In this document: in pieces, positions 17,850 to 26,478 of the stretch
How the letters are laid out: each line of letters begins with the position of its first letter
Position numbering within the stretch: position 1 is the stretch's first letter
NCBI RefSeq assembly: GCF_019880305.1
Contig: NZ_CP082301.1
Span: 930,001 to 994,000, forward strand
DNA length: 64,000 bases
Origin: Streptomyces decoyicus
GTDB lineage: Bacteria; Actinomycetota; Actinomycetes; Streptomycetales; Streptomycetaceae
Direction: 5' to 3'
Translations under genes and position numbers: made by a program
Notes under the pieces: generated by a model
Seen by the model: the letters and a program-made list of their open reading frames with translations, nothing else
Database searches by the model: none
Told to the model about the DNA's origin: nothing

Positions 17850-18530
17850 TCAGCCCAGGTCAGGGATGCGCCAGTCGATCGGGGCATGGCCCTGTGCGGC
17901 GACCGCCTCGTTGATCTGGGTGAACGGGCGGGAGCCGAAGAACTTCTTCGCCGACAGCGGGGAGGGGTGCGCGCCCTGCACCACGGCATGCCGCTCCTCG
18001 TCGATCAGCGGCAGCTTCTTCTTGGCGTAATTCCCCCACAGCACGAAGACCGCCGGGTCGGGCCGGGCGGCCACGGCGCGGATCACCGCGTCGGTGACCT
18101 TCTCCCATCCCTTGCCCTTGTGCGAATTGGCCTCGGCCTCGCGGACCGTGAGAACGGCATTCAGCAGCAGCACACCTTGCTGGGCCCAGGGCATCAGATA
18201 GCCGTTGTCCGGAATCGGGTGGCCCAGCTCCTCCTTCATCTCCTTGTAGATGTTCCGCAGCGACGGCGGTGTCTTGACGCCCGGCTGCACGGAGAAGCAC
18301 AGGCCGTGGCCCTGGCCCGCACCGTGGTACGGGTCCTGGCCCAGGATGAGCACCTTCACCTGGTCGTAAGGCGTCGCGTCCAGCGCCGCGAAGACCTGCT
18401 CGCGGGGAGGATAGACCGGGCCATTGGCCCGCTCCTCCTCGACGAAGTCGGTGAGCTCCTTGATATAGGGCTTCTCCAACTCCTCGCCGAGGACCCCGCG
18501 CCAGGACTCGGGCAGCATGTCGGTCACCAC
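17850..18530 (-). CDS. ung: Uracil-DNA glycosylase, family 1
   Basis: 226-residue UNG-type glycosylase that removes uracil from DNA to start base-excision repair. Motif A is ILGQDPYHGAGQGHGLCFSV with the catalytic Asp, and motif B is QGAHPSPLSAKKFFGSRPF with the catalytic His. WGNYAKKK and the uracil-binding Asn in LLLNAVLTV are present. The GTG at 18530 (or its neighbour at 18527) is favoured because GGAGG lies 8 bases before it and orthologues begin close to TDMLPESWRGVLGEEL. Confidence 0.95.
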   Translation of the reverse strand: MVTDMLPESWRGVLGEELEKPYIKELTDFVEEERANGPVYPPREQVFAALDATPYDQVKVLILGQDPYHGAGQGHGLCFSVQPGVKTPPSLRNIYKEMKEELGHPIPDNGYLMPWAQQGVLLLNAVLTVREAEANSHKGKGWEKVTDAVIRAVAARPDPAVFVLWGNYAKKKLPLIDEERHAVVQGAHPSPLSAKKFFGSRPFTQINEAVAAQGHAPIDWRIPDLG

Positions 18531-18831
18531 GTCAACAACCTCCGGTGTGCGTTGCGTTCTCACTCACAGAACCTACCGGCGACCACTGACAACGCGGTCC
18601 GCGGGCCGCTGCCCCCGGCCGGAACCGGCACCCTGCCCGCGTCAGAAGGTATGTGGCGAGCCGGACGCACAGGACGGGATCCGAGCCCGGGAGGCCGCGC
18701 CACTCCGGCAACAGCCCCTCCGTACGGGAGCAGGCAGGCACCTGCCCCAGCGTCCCACAGCCGCCCGGCGTCGGGCCGGGGTGCCCCGCCACGTGGCCGG
18801 GAAGCTCCTCGTCAGTGCGCTGACGCGCGTG

Positions 18832-18857
18832 GTGCCGGCCCTGATCAGGACCGGCAC
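18832..18857 (-). terminator. Near-perfect palindrome downstream of the SDR genes
   Basis: A 26-base near-palindrome with GTGCCGG/CCGGCAC ends and a CCTGATCAGG centre, 63 bases past the stop of the minus-strand reductase. The surrounding 18.56-18.92 kb gap holds no recognisable gene; a smaller inverted repeat CGTCAG/CTGACG lies just upstream at about 18810-18825. Confidence 0.6.
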
Positions 18858-18919
18858 CACGGACTCTGTCTCTCGGAGCGCACACCGGGGCAAGGCCTCG
18901 TCAGGGCCCCGCCCGGCCG

Positions 18920-19690
18920 TCAGACCCCGGCGTTGAGGAACAGGCCGCCGTCGACGACCAGCGTCTGGCCGGTGATCCAGCCCGAGGCGTCGGACAGCAG
19001 GAAGGCCGCGGCCCCGCCGATGTCCTCCGGGACGCCGAGCCGCGCCAGCGGGTAGCCGGCCGCCGCCTCCTCCTCGCGGTTCTCGTAGAGCGCGGCCGCG
19101 AACTTGGTCTTGACCACCGCGGGCGCGATGTTGTTGACCCGCACGCCGGGCGCGAACTCGTGGGCGAGCTGCAGCGTCAGATTCACCATCGCGGCCTTGC
19201 TCATCCCGTACGCCCCGATGAAGGGCGAGGGCGCGAGGCCGGCGATCGAGGTGATGTTGACGATGGCGCCGCCGTTGTCCTTCTGCCATGCGTGCCAGGT
19301 GCGCTGCGCGAAACCGAGCGCAGAGACGACATTGGTCTCGAACACCTTGCGCGCGACACCCAGGTCGAGGTCGGCGATGGGGCCGAACACCGGGTTCGTA
19401 CCGGCATTGTTGACGAGGTAGTCGACCCGGCCGAAGGCCTCCATCGCGCGCTCGACGGCGACGGCCTGGTGGGCCTCGTCGTGCGCCTTGCCGGCGACCC
19501 CGATGACCCGGTCGGCGCCCAGCTTCTCGGCGGCCTCCTTGAGGGCGTCCTCGTTGCGGCCGGTGATGACGACCCGGTCACCGCGGGCCACCAGGGCCTC
19601 GGCGATGCCGTAGCCGATGCCTCGGCTGGCTCCGGTGACCAGCGCCACCTTGCCGGAGGGCTCCGGGAGCCCGCTGTTCTGCTCGGTCAT
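18920..19690 (-). CDS. Short-chain dehydrogenase/reductase
   Basis: 256-residue classical SDR. It shows the cofactor motif TGASRGIGYGI, the NNAG strand motif VDYLVNNAGTNPVFG, the catalytic Ser in ITSIAGLAPS and the catalytic YxxxK in IGAYGMSKAAM. It ends with the usual C-terminal SGWITGQTLVVDGG. Second gene of an operon with the next SDR, 28 bases apart. The substrate is not determined; FabG-like or beta-oxidation-like 3-oxoacyl reduction is plausible. Confidence 0.93.
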   Translation of the reverse strand: MTEQNSGLPEPSGKVALVTGASRGIGYGIAEALVARGDRVVITGRNEDALKEAAEKLGADRVIGVAGKAHDEAHQAVAVERAMEAFGRVDYLVNNAGTNPVFGPIADLDLGVARKVFETNVVSALGFAQRTWHAWQKDNGGAIVNITSIAGLAPSPFIGAYGMSKAAMVNLTLQLAHEFAPGVRVNNIAPAVVKTKFAAALYENREEEAAAGYPLARLGVPEDIGGAAAFLLSDASGWITGQTLVVDGGLFLNAGV

Positions 19691-19718
19691 GTCCCGTACT
19701 CCTGAAGTCGGTGGGCGG

Positions 19719-20480
19719 TCAGTTGAGCGGGCCGCCGGCGACGTACATGACCTGGCCGGAGACGAAGCCGGCCGCATCGCCGGTGAAGAAGGCGATCGCG
19801 TTGGCGATGTCCTCGGGCCGGCCGACGCGCTGGACGGGGATCTGGGTGGCGGCCGCGGCCTGGAACTCCTCGAAGCCCATGCCGACGCGCTCGGCGGTGG
19901 AGGCGGTCATGTCGGTGACGATGAAGCCGGGGGCGACCGCGTTGGCGGTGACGCCGAACTTGCCGAGCTCGATGGCGAGGGTCTTGGTGAACCCCTGGAG
20001 ACCGGCCTTGGCCGCCGAGTAGTTGACCTGGCCGCGGTTGCCGAGCGCCGAGCTGGACGAGAGGTTCACGATCCGGCCGAACTTGGCGTCGACCATGTGC
20101 TTCTGGCAGGCGCGGGACATCAGGAACGCACCGCGCAGATGCACGTTCATGACCGTGTCCCAGTCGGTCTCGCTCATCTTGAACAGCAGGTTGTCGCGGA
20201 GCACACCGGCGTTGTTGACGAGGACGGTCGGCGCACCGAGCTCGGAGGCGACCCGGGTGACCGCCGCCTCCACCTGCTCGGCGTCCGAGACGTCGCAGCC
20301 GACCGCGATGGCCTTGCCGCCGGCCTTGGTGATCTTCTCGACGGTGTCCTTGCAGGCCGCCTCGTCGAGGTCGAGTACGGCGACGGCGCGGCCCTCGGCG
20401 GCCAGGCGGACGGCGGTGGCCGCGCCGATACCGCGGGCCGCGCCCGTCACAATGGCGACGCGCTGCTCGGTGGTGGACAT
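19719..20480 (-). CDS. FabG-like 3-oxoacyl-[ACP/CoA] reductase
   Basis: 253-residue classical SDR: TGAARGIGAATAVRLAAEGR at the N-terminus, VLVNNAGVLRDNLLFKM, catalytic Ser in NLSSSSALGN, and YSAAK (Tyr/Lys). The DNLLFKM and GNxGQxNYSAAKAG stretches are typical of FabG-type reductases that act on 3-oxoacyl thioesters. GAGGAG lies 7 bases before the ATG at 20480. It leads a two-gene SDR operon. Confidence 0.93.
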   Translation of the reverse strand: MSTTEQRVAIVTGAARGIGAATAVRLAAEGRAVAVLDLDEAACKDTVEKITKAGGKAIAVGCDVSDAEQVEAAVTRVASELGAPTVLVNNAGVLRDNLLFKMSETDWDTVMNVHLRGAFLMSRACQKHMVDAKFGRIVNLSSSSALGNRGQVNYSAAKAGLQGFTKTLAIELGKFGVTANAVAPGFIVTDMTASTAERVGMGFEEFQAAAATQIPVQRVGRPEDIANAIAFFTGDAAGFVSGQVMYVAGGPLN

Positions 20481-20510
20481 GCGGGTTCTCCTCACCCTCG
20501 AAACCTCGAC

Positions 20511-20550
20511 AAGCGGTCCGCACCGATCCCGTAGGTGAGCAACCGCTTAG
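20511..20550. promoter_or_regulatory. Candidate operator upstream of the SDR operon
   Basis: AAGCGGT (20511-20517) and ACCGCTT (20542-20548) form a perfect 7-base inverted repeat 24 bases apart, 31 bases upstream of the reductase start. The second half sits in GAGCAACCGCTTAGT, which resembles TetR-type operators upstream of acyl-CoA genes in actinomycetes. Confidence 0.45.
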
Positions 20551-20729
20551 TACCCTGAGCAGGGCTGACGCTAGAAGCCCGGCAACGCGCTGTCAACGCT
20601 CCACCACTGCGTCGTTGCCCACCTCACCTGCGGCGCATACCGCCACCTGGTGCGATCGCGCCACACGACAGAGCGCCCGGACCGCCACAAGGCGGAACCG
20701 GGCGCTCCGAACAGCACTCCCCCACGGTC

Positions 20730-21125
20730 TCAGCGCACCAACAACTCCAACAGCCGCTCCACCTCGGCGGCGGGGTCGGCGGTCAGGCCGGTGTGCACCG
20801 GTCCCGGCTGGACGATGGTGCTGCGCGGCGCCATCAGCCAGCGGAAACGGCGCCCGGCATCGTCCCCGGCCGCCTGTCCGGCCCGCTCACCGCCCTGGCA
20901 GACACCCTCGACGGCACCGAGCGCGGCCCGCACCCCGGCCACGTCGGTCGTGGGGTCCAAAGCCAGCAGCCGGGCCTCGTCCAGATAGGTCCTGGCCTCG
21001 ACGAAGCGCCGGGCGTGGCAGTACACGACGACACCGGCATTGATCATCTCGCCGCGCTCGACCCGGGGCACGACCTTCAGCAGCGCGTACTCGAAAACAT
21101 CGCGTCCGTTGTGCAGACCGGTCAC
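20730..21125 (-). CDS. DUF3037 protein, partner of a HipA-like kinase
   Basis: 131-residue protein matching the DUF3037 pattern: FEYALLKVVPRVERGEMINA, GVVVYCHARRFVEART and a C-terminal LMAPRSTIVQPGPVHTGLTA. It starts with GTG at 21125, overlapping the kinase stop in a GTGA junction, so the two are co-translated. Genes of this family are typically found right after HipA-like kinase genes. The molecular function is not known; the tight pairing suggests that the two proteins act together. Confidence 0.85.
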   Translation of the reverse strand: MTGLHNGRDVFEYALLKVVPRVERGEMINAGVVVYCHARRFVEARTYLDEARLLALDPTTDVAGVRAALGAVEGVCQGGERAGQAAGDDAGRRFRWLMAPRSTIVQPGPVHTGLTADPAAEVERLLELLVR

Positions 21126-21946
21126 TTCACTGCCCTCCGTGTCAGCCTTCCGGCCAGCCATTCCGGTGCCTGCGAGGGCTTGTCCTTGCTGGGCTCCCCC
21201 AGGGTGATCCGGTCGCTGATCGTCCGGGCGCGCGCCAGCAGCGTGCTCACATACGCCCGGCGCAGCGCGTCCGGGGAGTCGAAGCCGGGCTCGTCGGCCA
21301 GCCATTCGTCCGGGACATCGGCCGCGATCCCGGTCAGCAGCTCCTCGGTGATCAGCGGCGCGAACTCCTCGGCCGCCGCCGCGATGTCCGGCGCGAAAGT
21401 GGCCAGCACATGGTCGGAAGCGTTGTACGGCCGGACCGAAGCCTTCTCCGCGCTCGGCCAGTTGTGGTGCCAGATCATCGCCGCGCCATGGTCGATCAGC
21501 CACAGCTCGCCGTGCCAGACCAGCAGATTGGGATTGCGCCAGGACCGGTCGACGTTGTTGATCAGCGCATCGAACCACACCACACGGCCGGCCTCGCGGG
21601 CACTCACCTCGAAGGCGAGCGGATCGAAGCCCAGCGATCCGGGAAGGTAGTCCATCCCCAGATTGAGCCCACCGCTGGCCTTCAGCAGCTCCTGGACCTC
21701 CTGGTCCGGCTCGCCCAGCCCGATGACGGGATCGAGCTGCATCCGCACCAGATCCGGCACCCGCAAGCCGAGCCGCCGCCCCAGCTCTCCGCAGATGACC
21801 TCGGCAACGAGCGTCTTCCGCCCCTGCCCCGCACCGGTGAACTTCATGATGTAGGTACCGAGGTCGTCCCCCTCGACGATCCCCGGAAGCGAGCCGCCCT
21901 CACGAAGGGGCGTGACATAGCGGGTCGCTGTGACTTCGGTCAGCAT
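21122..21946 (-). CDS. HipA-family kinase-like protein
   Basis: 274-residue protein with the HipA/PI3-kinase-like core. The ATP-anchoring Lys is in YIMKFTGAGQGRKTLVAEVI, the catalytic loop is WFDALINNVDRSWRNPNLLV (Asp and Asn visible), and the metal-binding motif is LWLIDHGAAMIWHH (DHG for DFG). It lacks the N-terminal HipA_N domain, and there is no HipB-like DNA-binding gene; the partner is instead the DUF3037 gene, overlapping by 4 bases. Whether it is a toxin or a housekeeping kinase cannot be told from sequence. Confidence 0.85.
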   Translation of the reverse strand: MLTEVTATRYVTPLREGGSLPGIVEGDDLGTYIMKFTGAGQGRKTLVAEVICGELGRRLGLRVPDLVRMQLDPVIGLGEPDQEVQELLKASGGLNLGMDYLPGSLGFDPLAFEVSAREAGRVVWFDALINNVDRSWRNPNLLVWHGELWLIDHGAAMIWHHNWPSAEKASVRPYNASDHVLATFAPDIAAAAEEFAPLITEELLTGIAADVPDEWLADEPGFDSPDALRRAYVSTLLARARTISDRITLGEPSKDKPSQAPEWLAGRLTRRAVK

Positions 21947-22419
21947 TTTCCCAGGCTATAGGACTGCCCGACCTTACAATCCACACCTCCACCACGACAT
22001 GCAAACGCACAGAGTCAGCCACACTCAGACTTGGAGAGAATCCGGAGAGTTTCGACCGGCCTGCAGATCACCCTGCCTCCCGAGTATTCCGTCAAAGACA
22101 GTGCGGCCCTTGCTCCCGGCCTCCGGCATGAAGTGAGCATAGGAGCCGAGCGTGACCGGACGGCGAGCCGGTCACCTCACCGAGCTGTACGACCGCAAGG
22201 AGCTGGAGGGGCGGCTCGGCACCGCCCGCTTCGGCCTCGCCCTCGACGTGACGGACCACGCCGCCGGGGTTCGTCTCGTAACCCGTTTCGCGATCCGTCC
22301 GGGTGTTGCTGGAACCAGCGTGGGCCAGGCGCCCATCGCCGCCGCATGCCCGCCCTATCCCGGCCCCGTCCCGCCGTGGATGCGCCGTGATGGCGGGCCG
22401 AGAGGGCGACACCGGCGGG
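21947..22419. other. Gap upstream of the transposase relic
   Basis: No gene is recognised. An open plus-strand frame from 22152 (MTGRRAGHLTELYDRKELEG) runs into the transposase relic in frame, but its first 85 codons do not resemble a transposase and could be a fragment of another gene. Base composition is lower in GC than the neighbours around 21960-22090. Confidence 0.4.
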
Positions 22420-22829
22420 CTCTCGCGAACCCGAAGATCGACGAGCGGGAAGCGCCGGCCTCGATGCTGGGCTGCGAGCCGTATCTGGCCACCGACCGGC
22501 CGGGGCCGCTGGTCATCGTGGACAAGGGCTGCGCCTCCAAGGAGTTCGAGAACGACCTCGCGACACGAGGTGCTGAACTGCTACGGCCGCCCCTCAAACG
22601 GGAGAAACACCGTAAGGACGAGTCGCTGCTGTAGCCAATACGGCAGCTGTTCGAGTCGGTCAACGACACGTCGAAGGGGCAGTTGGACCTTGAACAGCAC
22701 GGCGGACGCACCTTCGAAGGCGTCGCCGTCCGGGTCGCCCAGCGCAACCTCGCGATGGCCGAGGCGATCTGGGACAACCGCAAGGCCAACACCCCTGTCC
22801 TACGGGCGCTGACCGCATTCGATCACTGA
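22420..22829 (+). pseudogene. IS982-family transposase relic (C-terminal third)
   Basis: The frame reads ANPKIDEREAPASMLGCEPY, IVDKGCASKEFENDLATRG and LLRPPLKREKHRKDESLL, then a TAG stop at 22632-22634, then continues in the same frame QLFESVNDTSKGQLDLEQHG, VAVRVAQRNLAMAEAIWDN and LRALTAFDH before TGA. This is the end of an IS982 DDE transposase. The catalytic N-terminal part is gone. No terminal inverted repeats or target duplication were found. Confidence 0.85.
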
Positions 22830-22887
22830 CCGCCATGGCACCGCGCCTCGTGTGCAACCAGCGACAGGATCTCGTCGAGCAGGGCTT

Positions 22888-23230
22888 TCACGGGCGGCCG
22901 GTGTCCGGCCCAGTCCAGCCGGCCACGCCGACACACGCCTCGTTCCCCTCGGCGTCGGCCAGCACCCAGTGCGACGGCGCGTCGGCATCATTCACCAGGC
23001 GGCCGCCGGCCGCGAGGGCCGCCGCCGTCCGCGCCTCGGCCTGGTCGTACGGCACCCGGACATCGACGTGGACCCGTTGCGTTGCGGGCTCGGTGCGTCC
23101 ATGCGCTGGAAGCAAAACGGTGCCCCGCGGCGATGCGGGTCGATCAGGTCTTCACCACTGTTCGCGCGGTCCTGGTACCCGAGCAGGGCATGCCAGAAGG
23201 GCACCACGTCCGGACTCGCACGTCGGCGCC
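22888..23230 (-). pseudogene. Frameshifted VOC/glyoxalase-like gene
   Basis: Two overlapping minus-strand frames give the halves of one protein. The first is VPFWHALLGYQDRANSGEDL ... FCFQRMDAPSPQRN (from about 23210), the second VHVDVRVPYDQAEARTAAAL ... WVLADAEGNEACVGVAGW (to 22888). The switch is near 23080. The domain is the glyoxalase-like type common in actinomycetes. The N-terminal start region is unclear. It lies beside the transposase relic. Confidence 0.7.
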
Positions 23231-23367
23231 CGCCCGGACGACCGTCGGGACGAGTGGCCCTGCCGGAATGATCCGGTAACCCGTCCTCCGCTTGTTTCGC
23301 TCACGGAGATTCCGCCGAGAGCGTGCGCCCATGGTCCCGGACACGGCCGTGCGGCACAGTCACCGTC

Positions 23368-24351
23368 ATGAAGCTACTGATGCTGGGCGGTACGGAGTTC
23401 GTCGGGCGGGCGGTCGCCGAGGCGGCGCTGGCGCGGGGTTGGCAGGTGACGGTCTTCCACCGCGGCAAACACGCGCCGCCGGCGGGCACGGTGGCCCTGC
23501 ACGGCGACCGCGGGGCCGCGACCGGGCTCGCCGCCCTGGAGAAGGGCGAATGGGACGCGGTCGTCGACACCTGGAGCGGAGCCCCCTCGGCGGTGCGGGA
23601 CACGGCGCGGCTGCTGGCCGGGCGGGCCGGGCGCTATGCCTACGTCTCCAGCCGCTCGGTGTACGCGTATCCGGCCCCGTACGGGCTCGACGAGGACGGG
23701 CCGCTGGTCGCCGGATCCGCCGACGACACGTCATCCGACGACTACGCGGCGGCCAAGCGGGGCGGTGAACTGGCGGCGACCGAGGCGTTCGGGGACCGGG
23801 CGCTGCTGGTCCGCGCAGGGCTGATCCTCGGACCGTACGAGAACATCGGGCGGCTGCCGTGGTGGCTGGGCCGGATCGCCCGCGGCGGCCCGGTCCTCGC
23901 GCCTGGGCCACGGGAGTTGGCGCTGCAGTACATCGACGCCCGTGATCTCGCCGAGTGGACCCTCGACGCCCTGGAGTCCGGGATCGGCGGGGCGTACAAC
24001 CTGCTCAGCGAGGCGGGGCACGCCACGATGGGCGAGTTGCTGGAGAGCTGTGTGCAGGTCACCGGCGCGGACGCGGAGCTGCGTTGGACCGCTCCGGAGG
24101 ACATCCTCGCCGCCGGTATCGAGCCCTGGACCGAGCTGCCGGTCTGGCTGACAGCCGGCGAGCTCCAGGACGCGCTCTACGGCGCCGATGTGTCCAGGGC
24201 CCTGGCCACCGGGCTGCGCTGCCGCCCGGTCGGCGAAACGGTCGCCGACACCTGGGCCTGGCTGCGGTCCCTGGGCGGCACGGCGCCCCTGCGTCCGGAC
24301 CGGCCGGCGCCCGGCCTCGCCCCGGAGAAGGAAGCGGCGGTGCTGGGGTAG
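23368..24351 (+). CDS. NAD-dependent epimerase/dehydratase-like protein
   Basis: 327-residue extended SDR. It has MKLLMLGGTEFVGRAVAEAA as cofactor motif, YVSSRSVYAYPAPYG with the catalytic Ser region, and DDYAAAKRGGE, where the usual YxxxK is present as YAAAK. C-terminal substrate-binding sequences (ALQYIDARDLAEWTLDAL) fit reductase/isomerase-like members. Only seven bases (CACCGTC) precede the ATG after an AT-poor stretch, with no ribosome site, so the mRNA may be leaderless. Confidence 0.88.
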   Translation: MKLLMLGGTEFVGRAVAEAALARGWQVTVFHRGKHAPPAGTVALHGDRGAATGLAALEKGEWDAVVDTWSGAPSAVRDTARLLAGRAGRYAYVSSRSVYAYPAPYGLDEDGPLVAGSADDTSSDDYAAAKRGGELAATEAFGDRALLVRAGLILGPYENIGRLPWWLGRIARGGPVLAPGPRELALQYIDARDLAEWTLDALESGIGGAYNLLSEAGHATMGELLESCVQVTGADAELRWTAPEDILAAGIEPWTELPVWLTAGELQDALYGADVSRALATGLRCRPVGETVADTWAWLRSLGGTAPLRPDRPAPGLAPEKEAAVLG

Positions 24352-24491
24352 CGGTGCGCTGGGGCAAGTCTTCGCCGCAGCGACGGGGACAACGAGTGGC
24401 TCCGGGCAGAGGCCGCACTCCAGCGCCCCTGTGGGGAGCTTCTGGGGGGCCGGTCCCCCGTCGGGCTCCTCACGAACCGAACCACCAGCCG

Positions 24492-24520
24492 GGTGGGCAG
24501 GCCGGCCTGGCCTGCCCACC
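24492..24520. terminator. Strong inverted repeat between convergent genes
   Basis: Arms GGTGGGCAGGC (24492-24502) and its exact complement (24510-24520) around a 7-base loop, in the 394-base gap between the epimerase and the IPT-repeat gene. It probably terminates transcription from one or both sides. The rest of the gap shows nothing recognisable. Confidence 0.8.
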
Positions 24521-24745
24521 AGGTACTCCCCCGCCCCTGCCCCGTCTCGTCTCCCCCCGGCCCGGTCACGTCATGGCGCGGGACATGACGGTGCCGGCAG
24601 CGACGCGGTAAGGAGGCCGTGGTCACCCCGGGGGGAGGGGCGATCCATGCCGGGGCAGGGGTGGTGGCGCGCTCGTCGGGCTACGGCGGAAGCGGGCTCC
24701 CCGGGACCGCCGCTGCTCCGAGCGTGCCGTTGGAGGCGTGGCCGC

Positions 24746-25603
24746 TCACACGTAGGTGTATCCGCCGACGACCGTCGTGCTGCCGGACAGCGTGGAGACC
24801 ACGACCGGGACGTTGCCGAGCGCGCCGGCGGGGGTGAAGCCGACCAGCGCCGTACCCGACGCGTTGACCGAAACCCCCGTCGCCGCAACCCCGTTGAACG
24901 TGACCACCGCCCCGCTCAGATTGCTCCCCGTGATCACAAACGCCGTACCACCCGCCGTACTGCCCGACGACGGCGACAGCAACGTCACCACGGGCGGAGG
25001 CGACGTGTAGGTGAATCCGCCGGCGACCGTGGTGCTCCCGGCCGGTGTGGTGACGACGACCGGGACGTTGCCGACGGGGCCGGGCGGCGTGGTGCCGGTG
25101 AGCACCGTGCCCATGGCGTTGATGGACACCCCGGTGGCCGGTACGCCGTTGAAGGTGACCGTCGCGCCGGTGAGATTGGTGCCGATGATCGCGAACGCGG
25201 TGCCGCCCGCGGTGGAACCGCTGTTGGGCACGAGGGCCGTGACCGTCGGGCCGCTCGGCGGGGCGATCAGGTAGGTGTAGCTCACCGAGTTGGTGTTGCC
25301 CCTCGGTGTGGTGGCGATGACCTGGACGGTACCCGCGGTGTGCGGGGGTGCGATGACGGTGACCGAGCCGCCCGACGGGTCCTGGGCCACGATGGTGGCG
25401 GGAATGCCGCCGAACGTGACCTGGCTGGTGCCCTGTAGTCCCGCCCCGGTGAGCAGGACGGTATTTCCTCCGGTGGTCGGCCCGGAATCCGGAATGGCCT
25501 CGTAGAGCCTCGGATATCTGGGCCAGTTTCCGCCGCCCCCGTCCCCGCCGGGCCAAGAGCCCGGGGACTGCGGATTTCCTTGCTGCTGTATGACTGCGGA
25601 CAT
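24746..25603 (-). CDS. IPT/TIG-repeat protein
   Basis: 285-residue protein made almost wholly of three immunoglobulin-like IPT/TIG repeats at about residues 38-123, 125-205 and 206-285. Each begins like PNSGSTAGGTAFAIIGTNL and ends with GxTTVxGGFTYT. Repeats 2 and 3 are the most alike. The N-terminal 35 residues are Gln/Gly/Pro-rich (MSAVIQQQGNPQSPGSWPGG) and there is no signal peptide or membrane segment. AGGGAG precedes the ATG at 25603. Such proteins in Streptomyces are often near phage-tail-like or cell-surface genes, but none are here. Confidence 0.88.
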   Translation of the reverse strand: MSAVIQQQGNPQSPGSWPGGDGGGGNWPRYPRLYEAIPDSGPTTGGNTVLLTGAGLQGTSQVTFGGIPATIVAQDPSGGSVTVIAPPHTAGTVQVIATTPRGNTNSVSYTYLIAPPSGPTVTALVPNSGSTAGGTAFAIIGTNLTGATVTFNGVPATGVSINAMGTVLTGTTPPGPVGNVPVVVTTPAGSTTVAGGFTYTSPPPVVTLLSPSSGSTAGGTAFVITGSNLSGAVVTFNGVAATGVSVNASGTALVGFTPAGALGNVPVVVSTLSGSTTVVGGYTYV

Positions 25604-25920
25604 GGTTTCTCCCTGAGCAGCCGCCGCGCCGTCTCCCTTCACAAACCCAGTTGTGAACGGGGGTATTCGGGGCGGAAGTTGCTGCCGTCGAATGGTGGAT
25701 GCATGCGACGGTAAGGTTCCGGAGAGGTCGGAAGAAGGCGTGTACGTGGCGGCAATGACGCGTTCGGCGATCAAAATGACAATACGTAGATGAGCGTCGC
25801 TCCTGCATTCCGGACCGGCGTGCGCCCGGTGTTACGCCACTCCTTTCGCGAGCCGGTCGGCACGAGCACCGGGTGCGGGCCGCGGACCGCCGGCCCCGCG
25901 GAAGGCTGCCCTCATGAGCT

Positions 25921-25957
25921 GGGCCCGGGGACGCATACCGCTCTCGTCCCCGGGCCC
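25921..25957 (-). terminator. Terminator after the secreted three-repeat protein
   Basis: Perfect 13-base arms, GGGCCCGGGGACG (25921-25933) and its complement (25945-25957), with an 11-base loop, 38 bases past the minus-strand stop at 25996. The rest of the 25.60-25.92 kb gap has no gene. Confidence 0.88.
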
Positions 25958-25995
25958 GGCTCCTCGTTCGCCCCCTCGGCCGAGGGGCTCGGCGC

Positions 25996-26478
25996 TTACT
26001 GGTGATAGATGGTCGCGGGCCAGTCGGCCTTCCAGTTCCCGTCGCCGAACTGGAGGTTGACGGAGCACCTGCCGGTGTCGCCGTCACAGTTCAGACTGTT
26101 CGCCGGCACGGGAGCCGCAAGCCGTGCGCCGTCGGCGGACCGGAGCGCCTGGTGGAAAATGGTCGCGGGCCAGCTCGCCCGCCAGTAGCCGTCGCCGAAC
26201 TGCAAGTTGGCGACGCACTTGCCGGTGTCGCCGTCGCAGCTGAGGCCCGTTACGGGCACGGGAGCGCGATAGGCGGACCGGGCAGCCTGGTGGAAGATGT
26301 TCGCACCCCAGCCGGCCTTCCAGTTGTTGTCGCCGAAGCGGAGGTTTGCCGTGCACTTGTAGGTGTCGCCGTCGCAGTTGAGCGCGGTCACCGGAACGGG
26401 AGCGGCAACGGCCGGACCGGCCAGTCCGATCCCCAAAGCCGCGAAAGCCGCGCATGTGCCGACGATGGTGCGTCGCAT
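25996..26478 (-). CDS. Secreted protein with three Cys/Trp repeats
   Basis: 160-residue exported protein I do not recognise. The signal peptide is MRRTIVGTCAAFAALGIGLA followed by GPAVAA, with cleavage expected before APVPV. The mature part is three tandem repeats of about 40-48 residues (about 27-70, 71-120, 121-160). Each has APVPxxxL, a C-x6-C pair in CDGDTxKC, LxFGDxxWxAxW and ends IFHQ or IYHQ. Two cysteines per repeat suggest one disulfide each. It ends in TAA, uncommon in this genome. The start is set by the signal peptide. It could be a small adhesive or ligand-binding surface protein. Confidence 0.85.
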   Translation of the reverse strand: MRRTIVGTCAAFAALGIGLAGPAVAAPVPVTALNCDGDTYKCTANLRFGDNNWKAGWGANIFHQAARSAYRAPVPVTGLSCDGDTGKCVANLQFGDGYWRASWPATIFHQALRSADGARLAAPVPANSLNCDGDTGRCSVNLQFGDGNWKADWPATIYHQ

